Assembly: GCA_039888615.1 (NCBI GenBank)
Contig: JBDQQS010000003.1
Source: Flavimaribacter sp039888615
Lineage (GTDB): Bacteria; Pseudomonadota; Alphaproteobacteria; Rhizobiales; Rhizobiaceae
Strand: one strand, 5' to 3'
Length of the DNA: 64,000 bases
The notes under the pieces: model-generated
Databases searched by the model: none
Told to the model about the DNA's origin: nothing
The model's input: only the letters and a program-made list of their open reading frames with translations
Part shown: one piece after another, positions 62,587-64,000 of the stretch
Layout: every line of letters begins with the position of its first letter
Position numbering within the stretch: position 1 is the stretch's first letter
Translations under genes and position numbers: made by a program

Positions 62587-63146
62587 TCTGCGCGGCGGAT
62601 GTAGCTGATCTCGTTGGTGTCGACAAGGATGGTTTCGCCCGCCTCGATGAAAGGCGGAACCATGACGCGGATGCCGTTTTCCATGACCGCCGGCTTGTAG
62701 GACGACGCAGCCGTCTGGCCTTTCACCACCGGATCGGCCTCGACGATCTTCAGCGTGACCTGGTCGGGAAGCGAGACGCCGATCGGCTTTTCTTCATAGA
62801 GCTCGACCGTCACCATCATGCCGTCCTGCAGGAAGTTCGAGCGATCGCCAACGAAATCATGCTGCAGTTCAAGCTGTTCGTAGCTTTCGGTGTCCATGAA
62901 AACCAACATGTCTCCCTGCTCGTAGAGATACTGGAATTCCTTCTGTTCGAGGCGCACCTTCTCGACCGTTTCCGATGCGCGGAAACGTTCGTTCAATTTG
63001 GTGCCGTCGATCAGATTCTTCAGTTCGACCTGGTTGAACGCGCCGCCCTTGCCGGGCTTGACCGCATTGGTCTTGACCGCGGCCCAGAGGCCGCCATTGT
63101 GCTCGATGACGTTCCCGGGACGAATTTCGTTTCCGTTGATTTTCAT
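62583..63146 (-). CDS. efp: elongation factor P
   Basis: EF-P prevents ribosome stalling at polyproline. The 187 residues begin MKINGNEIRPGNVIEHNGGL. The modified-lysine loop is KPGKGGAF with Lys33. The two OB-type domains follow, DGTKLNERFRASETVEKVRL and MMVTVELYEEKPIGVSLPD. The ATG at 63146 gives the known N-terminus; the upstream ATG at 63188 is not used. The TAG stop lies inside the palindromic repeat. Confidence 0.98.
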   Translation of the reverse strand: MKINGNEIRPGNVIEHNGGLWAAVKTNAVKPGKGGAFNQVELKNLIDGTKLNERFRASETVEKVRLEQKEFQYLYEQGDMLVFMDTESYEQLELQHDFVGDRSNFLQDGMMVTVELYEEKPIGVSLPDQVTLKIVEADPVVKGQTAASSYKPAVMENGIRVMVPPFIEAGETILVDTNEISYIRRAD

Positions 63147-63232
63147 TGCTGTGGTCCGGTTGTTGAGAAATCCGCGCTTCCAGACCACAAAAGCAGCCGA
63201 GTTTCAAGCCCGAACGCCTGTCCGGAGCCGGC

Positions 63233-64000
63233 TTAGAAGCGAGACCGGAAATTGTTGGCGGCTTCGATGCCGGCTTTCTGCTCTTCGGCGGTCAGGCCTT
63301 GAAAGAAATCTTCAAGCGACGCGTCCTCCAGTCCCGCGCGACGCGACAGGATATACCATTTCGCGGCCTCGATTGGATCAGGGCGCGTGCCGATCGCGTT
63401 GATATAGAGATGCGCGATCCTGTTCTGCGCCATGACGTTTCCGGAATTCGCCGCCCGACGCATCCAGCCGAAACCGGCGTCAAAGTTGGGATCGCCGCCG
63501 ATCCCGTCGATCAGCCACACGGCGATGTCGAGCTGGGCGGTGTCGTAGCCCGACCGCGCGGCGCGTATCATCCATTTCCGCGCCTTGTCCAGATCCGGCT
63601 CCGTGTTGCCGATACCGTAGGCTCGGATTTGCGCCAGCGCGAATTGCGCGTCGGCGATGCCCGCCTCCGCCGAGGCAAGCATATAGGGCAGCGCCGCCTT
63701 AACGCCTTCAGCTCCCGGCTGGTCGGTGATCAGCAATTGTCCGTAGTTGAACTGCGCCGAAGAATTTCCGGCGTCGGCCGCCTTTTTCATCAGTTCGCGG
63801 GCACGATCCCGGTCCTTTTCGACCTGCGTTCCCTCAAGCAACATGAGTGCGTATTTCAATTGCGCAGTCGGGTCACCGCTTTTGGCCGCCGCGGAATACC
63901 AAAACGCCGCCTCGTCGGGATCTTTCGGAACGCCAAGGCCCTCCGAATAGATTTCCGCGACCAGCGTCTGGGCGGCCGGATCTCCGAGCTTGGCGCGCGG
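63233..64000 (-). CDS. Sel1/TPR-repeat protein, 3' part (continues beyond the window)
   Basis: The frame is open to the right edge. The Sel1-like repeats are clear: AEIYSEGLGVPKDPDEAAFW, YALMLLEGTQVEKDRDRARE, LAQIRAYGIGNTEPDLDKAR and AHLYINAIGTRPDPIEAAKW. The end is QKAGIEAANNFRSRF. No start is in view, so the length and signal peptide are unknown. It lies 86 bases before efp. Confidence 0.88.
   Translation of the reverse strand, partial: PRAKLGDPAAQTLVAEIYSEGLGVPKDPDEAAFWYSAAAKSGDPTAQLKYALMLLEGTQVEKDRDRARELMKKAADAGNSSAQFNYGQLLITDQPGAEGVKAALPYMLASAEAGIADAQFALAQIRAYGIGNTEPDLDKARKWMIRAARSGYDTAQLDIAVWLIDGIGGDPNFDAGFGWMRRAANSGNVMAQNRIAHLYINAIGTRPDPIEAAKWYILSRRAGLEDASLEDFFQGLTAEEQKAGIEAANNFRSRF

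Overview
The window looks like chromosomal DNA of an alphaproteobacterium of the order Hyphomicrobiales (Rhizobiales), GC-rich with AT-richer intergenic gaps. This rests on gene order and families rather than a marker gene: tolQRAB-pal-cpoB-tilS-ftsH-glmM in one direction, ruvCAB, zapA with a DUF4164 gene and a 6S RNA before the 5-formyl-THF ligase gene, tkt-gap-pgk-fba, DUF1192 and DUF1465 genes, Omp25/31-like barrels and a sqdBDC sulfolipid operon. Several sulfur genes (sulfatase, sulfotransferase, SqdB, TauE/SafE, a DddP-related M24 protein) would fit a marine or host-associated species, but that is inference.

Layout. 1-1.7 kb: the 5' end of serC (minus) with a structured leader, then a complete IS3-family element. 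1.7-3.8 kb: a small orphan gene and an HlyD-type membrane-fusion protein with its small membrane partner. 4.35-16.2 kb: a self-contained catabolic locus. A minus-strand operon encodes a thiolase-like protein, its DUF35 OB-fold partner, a TRAP-TAXI binding protein, a fused TRAP permease and a 3-hydroxyacyl-CoA dehydrogenase. It diverges from a LysR gene, followed by crotonase, glutaryl-CoA dehydrogenase-like, ADP-forming acyl-CoA ligase and TauE/SafE genes. Related operator-like palindromes lie in both control regions. 16.2-21.6 kb: a surface-glycan group with a sulfatase (minus), a two-domain glycosyltransferase and a sulfotransferase fused to a GT-A-like domain. 21.6-25 kb: a DddP-like M24 protein and two paralogous outer-membrane barrels.

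25.2-36 kb is the envelope and cell-division block (glmM, ftsH, tilS, cpoB, pal, tolB, tolA, tolR, tolQ, ybgC, all minus). 36.3-39.3 kb is sqdBDC (plus). 39.3-42.4 kb is ruvB-ruvA-ruvC-yebC (minus). 42.6-45.9 kb holds a metallo-beta-lactamase-fold protein, a YmdB-like phosphodiesterase, fthC, 6S RNA, zapA and DUF4164. 46.2-51.7 kb is the Calvin/glycolysis set tkt, gap, pgk and class I fba. 51.8-57.2 kb holds an SGNH hydrolase, a 52-residue membrane protein, a quinone oxidoreductase, DUF1192, a probable sRNA, DUF1465, rpmE and an ABC exporter. 57.3-64 kb holds a 40-bp tandem repeat, an FAD dehydrogenase, a MotA/MotB-like pair, suhB, two 77-bp palindromic repeats, efp and the end of a Sel1-repeat gene.

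The least ordinary parts are the catabolic locus with its paired operators and a thiolase-like enzyme lacking the usual GHP histidine, the sulfated-glycan gene group with fusion enzymes, the DddP-like protein that seems to lack the lyase aspartate, the sRNA candidate near 54.1 kb, and the paired CTAG-bounded palindromes, one of which supplies the efp stop codon.
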